From Flavobacteriales bacterium UBA7519 (lineage in GTDB: Bacteria; Bacteroidota; Bacteroidia; Flavobacteriales; Weeksellaceae), in NCBI GenBank assembly GCA_002476905.1, contig DLND01000137.1:1-8896 (forward strand): a stretch of 8,896 nucleotides of DNA, given 5' to 3'. Below, piece after piece: positions 1 to 6,691 of this stretch; the first letter of the stretch is position 1, and every line of letters begins with the position of its first letter. The translations under genes were made by a program, and so were the position numbers. Under the pieces are notes generated by a model. That model did not search any database. It was not told the DNA's origin and saw only the letters and a program-made list of their open reading frames with translations.

Positions 1-1410
1 GCAGCCGCCTGGGACACATCCGGTAATTATTTCTGGAGGTGGAAACGTCCTATTTCATTGTTAGCATTTGGGTTAGTATTTGCCACTTCTTTGATAGTTG
101 CTTATGTATCACAAGCACTGATCCCTGGATTTACATTAGCTTTGGGTTTTCTTTTAGGCGGAATCGTTTCTCCACCAGACGCTGTAGCGGCAACTACCGT
201 TCTTAAAGGCTTACCCGTTCCTAAAAGAATCTTAAGTATTTTGGAAGGTGAAAGTTTGGTGAATGACGCCTCCTCACTTATCGTATTTCGTTTTGCCTTG
301 GCTGCGATCCTTACAGGAACTTTTTCTATACATCAGGCTGTGGGTCAGTTTTTTTTAGTCGCAGGAATGGGAATTGTAGTCGGATTGATTGGTGCCACAA
401 TTATGTATTTGATTCACCGGTTTTTGCCTACCACTTCAGCCATAGATGCTGCACTTACATTAATGACTCCTTATCTGTTATATCTTGGTGCAGAGCAATT
501 TCATTTTTCGGGTGTAATGGCTGTGGTTACCGGTGGACTTTTCATATCCTACAGATCTCACGAAATTTTCAGAAACGGAAATACACGGTTGAATATGCTC
601 GGCCTATGGACCACCGTGATTTTTGTGATGAATGCCATGGTTTTCGTACTAATTGGATTATCCCTTCCATCTATTATCAATGGTTTGGAAGAGTCCTCTC
701 TAATTCAAGGTATAAAATACGGTGTTATCATCAGTCTCGTGATCATCCTGCTAAGATTTCTGTGGGTATATCCAACGGCCTTCATACCAAGATGGCTTTT
801 CAGATCTGTTCGGAAAGAGCAATCACCTGGCTGGAAAGTACCCTTAGTCATTGGCTGGACAGGGATGAGAGGAGTTGTGTCTCTCGCTACTGCATTATCA
901 ATTCCTTTTGCTTTGGATAATGGCTCGCCTTTCCCACATAGAAATCTTATCCTGCTCATCACTTTTATTGTCATATTCATAACACTGGTGATACAGGGCC
1001 TTACATTGCCTCTTCTGGTGAAAAAGCTAAAAATTCCAGCTATAGATTATGTCTTACCTCAAGAACAACAGGAAGCTCAGATTAAAATAAGCCTAAACCG
1101 TCTGGCTCTCAATCATATAAACACTAATTATTATGACATGATTGAAAAAAGTAATCTTTTAAAAAATTACCATTCTCAAATATTAACGGAAACGGAAAAT
1201 ACTGAAAATCAGCTTGATATTTTTGAATGCAATACTTGTACAAATCAGGAAATGGAGAGATTTGAAACTATTTTGAAAAAAATCTATCAGAAGCAAAGAC
1301 TTGATATTTTCCAAATGAGGCGCGAAAAATATTATGATGATAAAGAAATCAGAAAAGCAGAACTCCAAGTGGATCTCAACGATCTAAAAATTAACCCGAA
1401 TTTCCACTAA
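1..1410 (+). CDS. CPA1-family Na+/H+ antiporter, 5'-truncated by window edge
   Basis: The reading frame is open from base 1, so the 469 codons seen are the C-terminal part of a longer protein; a TTG at 58 is internal, not the start. Inner-membrane cation/proton exchange is inferred from family motifs. SPPDAVA carries an Asp at codon 60, and LEGESLVND carries Glu84, Asn88 and Asp89. The 29-residue spacing Asp60-Asp89 equals Asp132-Asp161 of the archaeal NhaP1 antiporter as I recall it. GMRGVVSLA has an Arg at codon 290 at the place of the conserved family Arg. By that alignment roughly 70 N-terminal residues are missing. The visible membrane part has about nine to ten hydrophobic helices and ends near codon 345. 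A charged cytoplasmic tail of about 125 residues follows, containing CNTC (cysteines at 1228-1230 and 1237-1239). The Asn-Asp pair suggests electroneutral exchange. It ends in its own terminator, so it is transcriptionally separate from the downstream operon. Ion specificity (Na+, Li+ or K+) cannot be read. Confidence 0.93.
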   Translation, partial: AAAWDTSGNYFWRWKRPISLLAFGLVFATSLIVAYVSQALIPGFTLALGFLLGGIVSPPDAVAATTVLKGLPVPKRILSILEGESLVNDASSLIVFRFALAAILTGTFSIHQAVGQFFLVAGMGIVVGLIGATIMYLIHRFLPTTSAIDAALTLMTPYLLYLGAEQFHFSGVMAVVTGGLFISYRSHEIFRNGNTRLNMLGLWTTVIFVMNAMVFVLIGLSLPSIINGLEESSLIQGIKYGVIISLVIILLRFLWVYPTAFIPRWLFRSVRKEQSPGWKVPLVIGWTGMRGVVSLATALSIPFALDNGSPFPHRNLILLITFIVIFITLVIQGLTLPLLVKKLKIPAIDYVLPQEQQEAQIKISLNRLALNHINTNYYDMIEKSNLLKNYHSQILTETENTENQLDIFECNTCTNQEMERFETILKKIYQKQRLDIFQMRREKYYDDKEIRKAELQVDLNDLKINPNFH

Positions 1411-1411
1411 G

Positions 1412-1445
1412 AAAAACTCTTCCAAAAATGGAAGAGTTTTTTTTT
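1412..1445 (+). terminator. Rho-independent terminator after the antiporter gene
   Basis: A perfect 9-bp stem, ACTCTTCCA (1416-1424) with TGGAAGAGT (1429-1437), closes an AAAA loop. It is extended by A-U pairs between 1412-1415 and 1438-1441. A run of nine T (1437-1445) follows. It begins right after the antiporter stop codon and isolates that gene from the MarR operon. Confidence 0.93.
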
Positions 1446-1641
1446 ATTAAAATTAATCTGTGAACAATACCTGCAGATAAGTCCTACTAATGCAATCATC
1501 TTCCGTAGATATCTATCGAAATTATGAACAGCTTTTTTTTAGCCATAGTTCATTTTGACTAATCACAAATTATCTTAACAATAATTAAATCAAAAGCTTA
1601 TGTCATCTCAATGATATTAAGATTAAAAAAAATTTAACATA

Positions 1642-1663
1642 AATAGTTGTTGGTACAACTATT
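1642..1663. promoter_or_regulatory. Probable MarR operator: 9-bp inverted repeat
   Basis: AATAGTTGT (1642-1650) and ACAACTATT (1655-1663) are perfect inverted copies around the 4-base spacer TGGT. The size (22 bases, dyad centre at 1652/1653) fits the footprint of a MarR dimer. The site lies over the -33 element of the promoter directly in front of the MarR gene. Binding would therefore block RNA polymerase, giving autorepression and repression of the whole pump operon. The repeat and its position are seen; the binding protein is inferred from the adjacent gene. Confidence 0.75.
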
Positions 1664-1678
1664 GTTTGATTAACTTTG
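1650..1678 (+). promoter_or_regulatory. Bacteroidota-type promoter of the marR-pump operon
   Basis: TTG at 1650-1652 (-33) and TAACTTTG at 1671-1678 (-7, exact TAnnTTTG) are separated by 18 bases, within the range known for the Bacteroidota housekeeping sigma factor. The predicted transcription start near 1684 gives a leader of about 13 bases before the ATG at 1697. It also rules out the in-frame TTG at 1676, which would lie upstream of the transcript. Confidence 0.8.
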
Positions 1679-1696
1679 TTCAATAATAAATTTTAT

Positions 1697-2152
1697 ATGA
1701 AAGCTGAAAAAATATTAACTGAACAAGATCGATACAATCTGCTTACCGGCAATGTACCTCTACTGTTCAACCGTTTTTTGGGTCAGCAATTCAAATTGAA
1801 TAATATTAACCTGACCTTGGAACAATGGTCGGTGCTAGTACCTTTATGGAAACAACAGGGATGTTCACAGCAGGCAATAGCAGATTTTACCCACAGGGAT
1901 AAACCCAGCATAACTAGACTTATTGATCAATTGGAAAAAGAAGGTTACGTAGAAAGAAGGTCCCACCCTACTGACAGAAGGCAAAATCTAATATATTTAA
2001 CAAATAAAGGAAAGGAGATAGAGGAAAAAGTAATGTATATTGTGAACAATGTAACCGAAAGAGCAACCAGAGGACTTTCAGAAAATCAAATTATGGAGAT
2101 AAAAAACTTCTTTCAGCATATTCAAAACAACATTCAAAACGAAATGGTATGA
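1697..2152 (+). CDS. MarR-family transcriptional repressor
   Basis: This 151-residue protein has the usual MarR length. N-terminal helices (about 1-50) and C-terminal helices (about 108-148) would form the dimer interface around a winged helix-turn-helix. CSQQAIADFTHRDK (56-69) is helix-turn-helix entry, SITRLIDQLEKEGYVERR (71-88) the recognition helix, and DRRQNLIYLTNKG (93-105) the wing with the family DRR...LT signature. The only cysteine is Cys56. The OhrR-type N-terminal sensor cysteine is absent, so a small-molecule ligand is more likely than peroxide sensing. The ATG at 1697 is chosen because an upstream in-frame TTG (1676) overlaps the promoter -7 element. It is the first gene of the operon and its stop overlaps the TolC start (ATGA, 2149-2152). 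It is expected to repress itself and the pump genes through the inverted repeat at 1642-1663. The ligand is unknown; amphiphilic drugs or fatty acids are typical for MarR regulators of such pumps. Confidence 0.93.
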   Translation: MKAEKILTEQDRYNLLTGNVPLLFNRFLGQQFKLNNINLTLEQWSVLVPLWKQQGCSQQAIADFTHRDKPSITRLIDQLEKEGYVERRSHPTDRRQNLIYLTNKGKEIEEKVMYIVNNVTERATRGLSENQIMEIKNFFQHIQNNIQNEMV

Positions 2153-3531
2153 AAAAAATAAACTTAGCCATTACATTGATCCTATTCGGCACTATCACCA
2201 ATGCACAGATTCTTATAAGTAAGGATTTGGATTATGCTATCGGAAAGGCATTGCAAAAAAACACTGAAATAAGGAATCAAGATCTTGAATTACAAAAATT
2301 AGAATTAGAACGCAAAAGCATATTGGCCAAATATATCCCGAAGGTCGAGGCTTCAGGTTTATATTCTTACATCAGCAGTGATGCAAAATTAGATCTAGCA
2401 ACCCTGAATTTACCCATCACAGGATATCCTATTTTTGGGGGATCTTCCGATTTCAGCACAAATGCGAATATCCTTTATGGAGGTCTTACCGCAAAAGCTG
2501 TACTGTTCAGTGGCGGACAAATCCTAAATGGAGCCAAAGCTCTCAAAGAAAAAAATACAGGAACAGCTTTTATGATGGAAAATCAGAAAGATGAGGTGAT
2601 AAAAGATATCATAGGGAGCTTTGACCGTCTCAAACTTCTGGAAACCGCCGAAACACTGATCGATAACAGCGAAAAGAGATTGAATAAGGAAAAAGAAAGA
2701 GTAGAAAAGGCGATATCCGAAGGGTTGGCAATTCCTTATGACCGCGATAAAATCAAACTCTCCACTCTGGAATTGGCTTCCAAACGTGCAGATGTTCAAA
2801 ATAAAAGAAAACTTCTCATACTCAAGATAAAACAGTCCACCAATCTTTCAGAAGAAGAAATTCTTAAAACCAATCATCAGTTGGAGCCCATCATTATTTT
2901 GGACAGCCTGAGCACAGCCGAACGAAATGAGGTAAAAGCACTGGAATATTTCAAAAAAGCTTCCGAATATGCCGTTAAAAAAGAAAAAGGAAGCCTTCTT
3001 CCCACAGTTGGGGCTTTTGCGGGATATAGCTATGCATCATTATATAATGCCAATACAAAAGTGCCGATTGAACAATTAAATACGACCGCCAATTTGAAAC
3101 TAAATGAATTGACACTACATCCTAACTGGATGTTGGGCGTGGCCGTGAAATGGGAACTCTTCAGCGGATTTGAACGTAAACATAAAATAGACGAAGCCAA
3201 AATAGGACTCGCCCAGGTTGAAAATAAACTGGCAGACACCAAAGAAAAAGTAGACCTGGAATTGGAAAAAAACAAGGTAGAATACAATACCACGTTACAT
3301 ACGGTAGATATTGCGATCCAAAGGGAAAAAATAGCACAAAATAATAATGAGATAGCATCAAAACAATACAGATTAGGGCTTATTAACGTCACTGAACGCC
3401 TGGGGGCGGAAAACGATATATACAAAGAATCCTTAAACAAAGTAGAAACCGTGATTGAACAGCGTAATGCTGCTATTGAAGTTTACCGTGCATCGGGAAA
3501 ATTATCAAACTTTATTAAAATCCAAAACTAA
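2149..3531 (+). CDS. TolC-family outer-membrane efflux channel protein
   Basis: This 460-residue protein would form the trimeric outer-membrane and periplasmic exit duct of a tripartite efflux or type I-like secretion system. A Sec signal peptide is visible: basic MKK, a hydrophobic stretch at 5-14, and probable cleavage at NA-Q near residue 19. Two similar halves follow, as expected for outer-membrane efflux proteins. Each has a long charged helical hairpin, such as 30-60 and the strongly heptad-like 350-400, and a short membrane strand segment (YIPKVEASGLYSY at 62-74; LLPTVGAFAGYSYAS in the second half). WELFSGFERKHKIDEA before the last helical pair is typical of Bacteroidota members. The start overlaps the marR stop by 4 bases, and the adaptor gene begins 5 bases after its stop, so translation is probably coupled. 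Family is clear; substrate cannot be deduced. Confidence 0.93.
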   Translation: MKKINLAITLILFGTITNAQILISKDLDYAIGKALQKNTEIRNQDLELQKLELERKSILAKYIPKVEASGLYSYISSDAKLDLATLNLPITGYPIFGGSSDFSTNANILYGGLTAKAVLFSGGQILNGAKALKEKNTGTAFMMENQKDEVIKDIIGSFDRLKLLETAETLIDNSEKRLNKEKERVEKAISEGLAIPYDRDKIKLSTLELASKRADVQNKRKLLILKIKQSTNLSEEEILKTNHQLEPIIILDSLSTAERNEVKALEYFKKASEYAVKKEKGSLLPTVGAFAGYSYASLYNANTKVPIEQLNTTANLKLNELTLHPNWMLGVAVKWELFSGFERKHKIDEAKIGLAQVENKLADTKEKVDLELEKNKVEYNTTLHTVDIAIQREKIAQNNNEIASKQYRLGLINVTERLGAENDIYKESLNKVETVIEQRNAAIEVYRASGKLSNFIKIQN

Positions 3532-3536
3532 GCAAA

Positions 3537-4493
3537 ATGAAAAAAATTATTTACATACTAAGCATTGCAGGCATTTTAGCTTCTTGTGAGAATAAACCGA
3601 AAGTATCACAAACCATCCAGGGAAAGACCGAGCGGGAAGAGATTGCAGTAGTAGGCAAAATAGCAGGCAGGATAGATAAAATTCTGATCAGCGAGGGAGC
3701 TCTTGTAAAAAAGGGAGATACATTGGCGATATTGGAAATCCCAGAAGTAGACGCAAAAAAATCACAGGCACAGGGAGCGGTAAAATCTGCTCAGGCACAG
3801 TATGATATGAGTGTACACGGTGCTACTGCTAATCAGTTGGCACAGCTCTATGCCAAAAAATCCGCTTTGGTAGAGCAATATGAGTTTGCAAAAAAATCCC
3901 TGGCAAGAATGAATGCAATGGTAAAGGATTCATTGGTTCCGCAACAGCAATATGATGAAGTATTCGCAAAGTATCAGGGAGCCAAATCACAAATGATAGC
4001 CGTAGATGCAGAAATTGCCGATGTTAAAAACGGGGTCCGCATAGAACAGCAAACAATGGCGTTGGGACAAAAAGACCGTGCTCAAGGAGCTTTGGAAGAA
4101 GTACAGGTTGCCGAGAAAGAAAGGTATATCATTGCACCACAGGATATGAAAATAGAATCGATCACATTGAAGCAGGGGGAACTGGCACTACCAGGATATA
4201 CGCTTTTCAAAGGTTCTCTTAATAATTCCATTTATTTCCGCTTTACTATTCCTGAAAGCCAATTGGCAAATTATGCAGAAGGAAAAGAAATCAATGTGCA
4301 TATACCTTACAAGAATCGGGATATCAAAGGGAAAATCAGAAATATAAAACAAATAGGTGCCTATGCTAATATTGCTACAGCATATCCTGATTATGAAGTG
4401 CAGGACGCTTTGTATGAAATATTGATAGACCCTATTAACATCCAACAAGCAAACGATATCCTAAGCAAAACAACAGTAACGCTAAAACCTTAA
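3537..4493 (+). CDS. HlyD/EmrA-type periplasmic adaptor, lipoprotein
   Basis: This 318-residue adaptor would bridge the inner-membrane permease and the TolC channel. The N-terminus is a lipoprotein signal with lipobox LASC and the lipidated Cys at 17. It is thus anchored by lipid instead of the transmembrane helix of classical HlyD or EmrA. Residues about 35-70 (VVGKIAGRIDKILISEGALVKKGDTLA, read in two parts) form the first lipoyl half-motif. A long alpha-helical hairpin spans about 72-190, with QQQYDEVFAKY at its turn. The second lipoyl half is near 198-225 (APQDMKIESITLKQGE), and a beta-barrel domain covers about 230-300. The C-terminal end (ILSKTTVTLKP) lacks the usual Gly-Met turn of the family, a small oddity. 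It lies 5 bases after tolC. Two in-frame TAA stops (4491-4496) overlap the permease start by one base. Confidence 0.92.
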   Translation: MKKIIYILSIAGILASCENKPKVSQTIQGKTEREEIAVVGKIAGRIDKILISEGALVKKGDTLAILEIPEVDAKKSQAQGAVKSAQAQYDMSVHGATANQLAQLYAKKSALVEQYEFAKKSLARMNAMVKDSLVPQQQYDEVFAKYQGAKSQMIAVDAEIADVKNGVRIEQQTMALGQKDRAQGALEEVQVAEKERYIIAPQDMKIESITLKQGELALPGYTLFKGSLNNSIYFRFTIPESQLANYAEGKEINVHIPYKNRDIKGKIRNIKQIGAYANIATAYPDYEVQDALYEILIDPINIQQANDILSKTTVTLKP

Positions 4494-4495
4494 TA

Positions 4496-5656
4496 ATGAA
4501 AATATTTCTCAATCTGATCAAACGGGAGTTCGGCTTATTCTGGAGCAACAAGGTTCTCAGAATTTTGTTTATTGGGGCTCCTTTGATGTACGGTGTTTTG
4601 TTGGGATATGTGTATAGCAAAGGGAAAGTGACAGATTTACCAATCATAGTGGTAGATTATGACCAAAGCGCACTCAGCCGGAAAGCCATAGAAATGATGA
4701 ATGACAACGAAGTTTTGTCTGTTGCAAGGCTGCAGTTTGACGAGACAAACCTCAATCGTTTGATGATTGAGAAAGATGCAACCTGCGTCGTTATTATCCC
4801 AAAAGATTTTGAGAAAGATGTGCTGACAAAACGATATCCTGAAGTTACTACCATCATCAATACCGCAAATGTATTGACGGCAAATTATTCTTCATCAGCC
4901 CTTCAGCTGGTATTAGGAACACTAAAAGCAGGAACACAGGTCGAAACCTTACGTAAACAAGGAGTTCCTGAAAATTTGCTGATGAGTCAGTATGAGCCAT
5001 TTAAAACCACGTTTATAAAAAAGAACAACAGAAGCACCAACTATATGTATTTTTTGTGGCCAGGTGTTTTGGCTACTGTGCTTCAGCAGGTATTACTATT
5101 GGGACTGGCTCTTTCTTTTGCTTCCGAGTTTGAAAACGGCACTTTTAAATATCTGGTAAACAAAAGCCGTTCTGCATTTATGCTGATACTGGTTAAAATC
5201 GTGCCTTATCTCATAATGAGCTTCGGGATATGGCTGATGTACTGGGGTTTTACCAAGTGGTTCAGAATTCCTTTTTATGAAAACATTTTTCCGCTTACCC
5301 TGATAGCGGGTGTTTTTGTAATCTCGGTCTGCTTTATAGGAATTTTGGTAAGTATCCTTGTTCCGAACCAGCTGAAAGCTACGGAAATCCTTATGGTTAT
5401 TGCCACACCCAGCTTTATCCTGTCAGGATTTACCTGGCCGCTCAGCCAAATGCCGACTTGGGTTCAGTACATTGCAAATATCATCCCGCTTACACATTTC
5501 CTGCCTGCCTTTAGAATACTTATCATAGAAAAAGGCGCTGTAGACCTCACCTATCCGTATGTTATAAAAATGATAATCATAGTAACAGTAAGCGCCATTG
5601 CCAGCTATAGTGTTTTATTTTACAAAGTCCGAAAGATTAAAAGAGAGGAGCTGTAG
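4496..5656 (+). CDS. ABC-2-type transporter permease (YhhJ/YbhS-like)
   Basis: This 386-residue inner-membrane permease has the ABC2_membrane_3 layout. One N-terminal helix (about 23-43) is followed by a large extracytoplasmic domain (about 45-180). Five more helices lie near 186-209, 226-250, 268-290, 297-318 and 355-376, and the tail is basic. Diagnostic stretches are the N-terminal LPIIVVDYDQSALSR (48-62), FASEFENGTFKYL (208-220) and GFTWPLSQMPTWVQYIANII (311-330), followed by PLTHF. Such permeases export drugs or lipid-like molecules together with HlyD and TolC partners. It starts 2 bases after the adaptor stop. Oddity: neither an ATP-binding subunit nor a second permease follows, although related loci often encode two permeases or an ATPase. 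Energy coupling is therefore unexplained: an ATPase may be encoded elsewhere, or this subfamily may work without one. Confidence 0.9.
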   Translation: MKIFLNLIKREFGLFWSNKVLRILFIGAPLMYGVLLGYVYSKGKVTDLPIIVVDYDQSALSRKAIEMMNDNEVLSVARLQFDETNLNRLMIEKDATCVVIIPKDFEKDVLTKRYPEVTTIINTANVLTANYSSSALQLVLGTLKAGTQVETLRKQGVPENLLMSQYEPFKTTFIKKNNRSTNYMYFLWPGVLATVLQQVLLLGLALSFASEFENGTFKYLVNKSRSAFMLILVKIVPYLIMSFGIWLMYWGFTKWFRIPFYENIFPLTLIAGVFVISVCFIGILVSILVPNQLKATEILMVIATPSFILSGFTWPLSQMPTWVQYIANIIPLTHFLPAFRILIIEKGAVDLTYPYVIKMIIIVTVSAIASYSVLFYKVRKIKREEL

Positions 5657-5664
5657 CGAAGTAA

Positions 5665-5684
5665 ATATAATACGAAAATTATAT
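5665..5684. repeat. AT-rich inverted repeat between permease and AraC genes
   Basis: ATATAAT (5665-5671) and ATTATAT (5678-5684) are perfect inverted copies around ACGAAA. It lies in the 59-base gap before the AraC gene. The all-A/T stem is weak and no T run follows, so it is a poor terminator. It could be a regulator site or simply chance in AT-rich DNA. Confidence 0.3.
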
Positions 5685-5715
5685 CAGCCTGCATAAATCT
5701 ATTAAATAAGAAGCT

Positions 5716-6591
5716 ATGAAAGCTTACGAAAGTATTAAAGAAATATTATCTTTTTATCACGTACATTGTGAGGAACCTTACTTTATATCGTCAGGAAAAC
5801 TCATTTTTGAATTCCCAAAAAGACTCTTCCGCATGGATTTTTATGCATTCTGCATCTGTGTTTCCGGTAGTATAGATTTAGAAATTGATAATCAGCATTA
5901 CAAGATATCCCAAAATGGATTCCTGATATCTGCTCCGTCAACAATGATAAAATTTGTAAATACCAGCAAAGATTTCCGTATGAAAGTTCTTTTCTTTGAA
6001 AAGAATTTCCTGCTCAAGAACATTTCTAATCCATTTTTTATCGAGAATCTGTCTCTATTCAATAAAAATAGTTTTAACGTAGTAATTTCCAACGAATCAA
6101 GTAGTGCGCACTTAATCAATTTATTGGATTATCTTCAACAGCAGAGCACGAGGAATTGTCGTTTTACAGAAGATATTGTTCGTACTATTATTATTAATAT
6201 TTTATTGGAAGTTGCAGTCCTAATTGATAAAGACAGAAAAGACAACGCATATCTAACTCCAAAAGATAATAATAATATTTTTTTTAAATTCAACGAATTG
6301 GTAAAAGAAAATATTTTGCTACATAAGGACGTACAATACTATGCAGACAAGCTATTCATTACCAACAAATATCTTATTCTGATTGTAAAAAAAGCGACCG
6401 GCAAAACGCCACATCAGATTATTGACGAGGCCTTATTAAAAGAAGTATGCGTTCTGCTTGGCTATCCAGAAAAAAATATTTCTCAGATTGCATTTGAAAC
6501 AGGCTTTAATTCTACCTCTGCATTCGGCCGTTTCTTTAAAAAGCATGCGTCAATATCGCCCCAAAGGTACCGAAGACAACAGCATTTTTAA
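5716..6591 (+). CDS. AraC-family transcriptional regulator
   Basis: This 291-residue cytoplasmic DNA-binding protein has an N-terminal cupin-like sensing domain (about 20-120). It includes FCICVSGSIDLEID (45-58) and the NGFLISAPS turn (67-75) common in Bacteroidota AraC proteins. A linker helix region spans about 130-175, and the C-terminal double helix-turn-helix about 190-290. The first motif is VQYYADKLFITNKYLILIVK (206-225) followed by KATGKTP. The second is ISQIAFETGFNSTSAFGRFF (255-274), with the closing SPQRYRR (281-287). In the first motif TNKYLILIV departs from the commoner TPKYLSRIV. The gene is markedly AT-rich: my hand counts on three 60-base lines gave 15, 17 and 22 G+C, against 27 of 60 for one adaptor-gene line. 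No TAnnTTTG element or terminator is visible in the 59-base gap upstream, so read-through from the pump operon is possible. It lies 100 bases before the oleate hydratase gene, its most likely target. Confidence 0.9.
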   Translation: MKAYESIKEILSFYHVHCEEPYFISSGKLIFEFPKRLFRMDFYAFCICVSGSIDLEIDNQHYKISQNGFLISAPSTMIKFVNTSKDFRMKVLFFEKNFLLKNISNPFFIENLSLFNKNSFNVVISNESSSAHLINLLDYLQQQSTRNCRFTEDIVRTIIINILLEVAVLIDKDRKDNAYLTPKDNNNIFFKFNELVKENILLHKDVQYYADKLFITNKYLILIVKKATGKTPHQIIDEALLKEVCVLLGYPEKNISQIAFETGFNSTSAFGRFFKKHASISPQRYRRQQHF

Positions 6592-6603
6592 AAAAGAAAT
6601 TCC

Positions 6604-6659
6604 GTATATGATTTTCGAATTTAGGGATACCAAGGAATTAATGTATATCAATACCTTTA
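6604..6659 (+). promoter_or_regulatory. Tentative activator-dependent promoter region of the hydratase gene
   Basis: TACCTTTA at 6652-6659 matches the -7 element TAnnTTTG in all but its last base, but no TTG or TTTG lies at the -33 distance, as in activator-dependent promoters. Two direct copies of GTATAT(G/C)A, at 6604-6611 and 6643-6650, are 39 bases apart and could be regulator half-sites. The second ends one base before the putative -7 element. All of this is AT-rich and short, so chance is a serious alternative. Confidence 0.2.
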
Positions 6660-6691
6660 TTATATAAAAATAACCTAAAAAAAAATATCAT

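Noticed and set aside
58..60. TTG as the start of the antiporter gene
   Set aside because: The frame is open back to base 1 with transporter-like coding sequence, and the conserved Asp would be too close to the N-terminus; the gene is truncated by the window edge.
1506..1515. Perfect palindrome TAGATATCTA in the spacer before the MarR gene
   Set aside because: A 10-base palindrome is expected several times by chance in a window of this size and it sits far from the promoter elements.
1524..1553. Inverted repeat ATGAAC / GTTCAT flanking a T run
   Set aside because: The arms are only 6 bases with an 18-base AT-rich spacer; the T run is in the loop, not after the stem, so it is neither a terminator nor a convincing operator. 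Nothing else supportable was seen in 1446-1641.
1676..1696. Upstream in-frame TTG start for the MarR gene, adding 7 residues
   Set aside because: It overlaps the exact -7 promoter element TAACTTTG and would lie before the predicted transcription start; the ATG at 1697 fits the family length.
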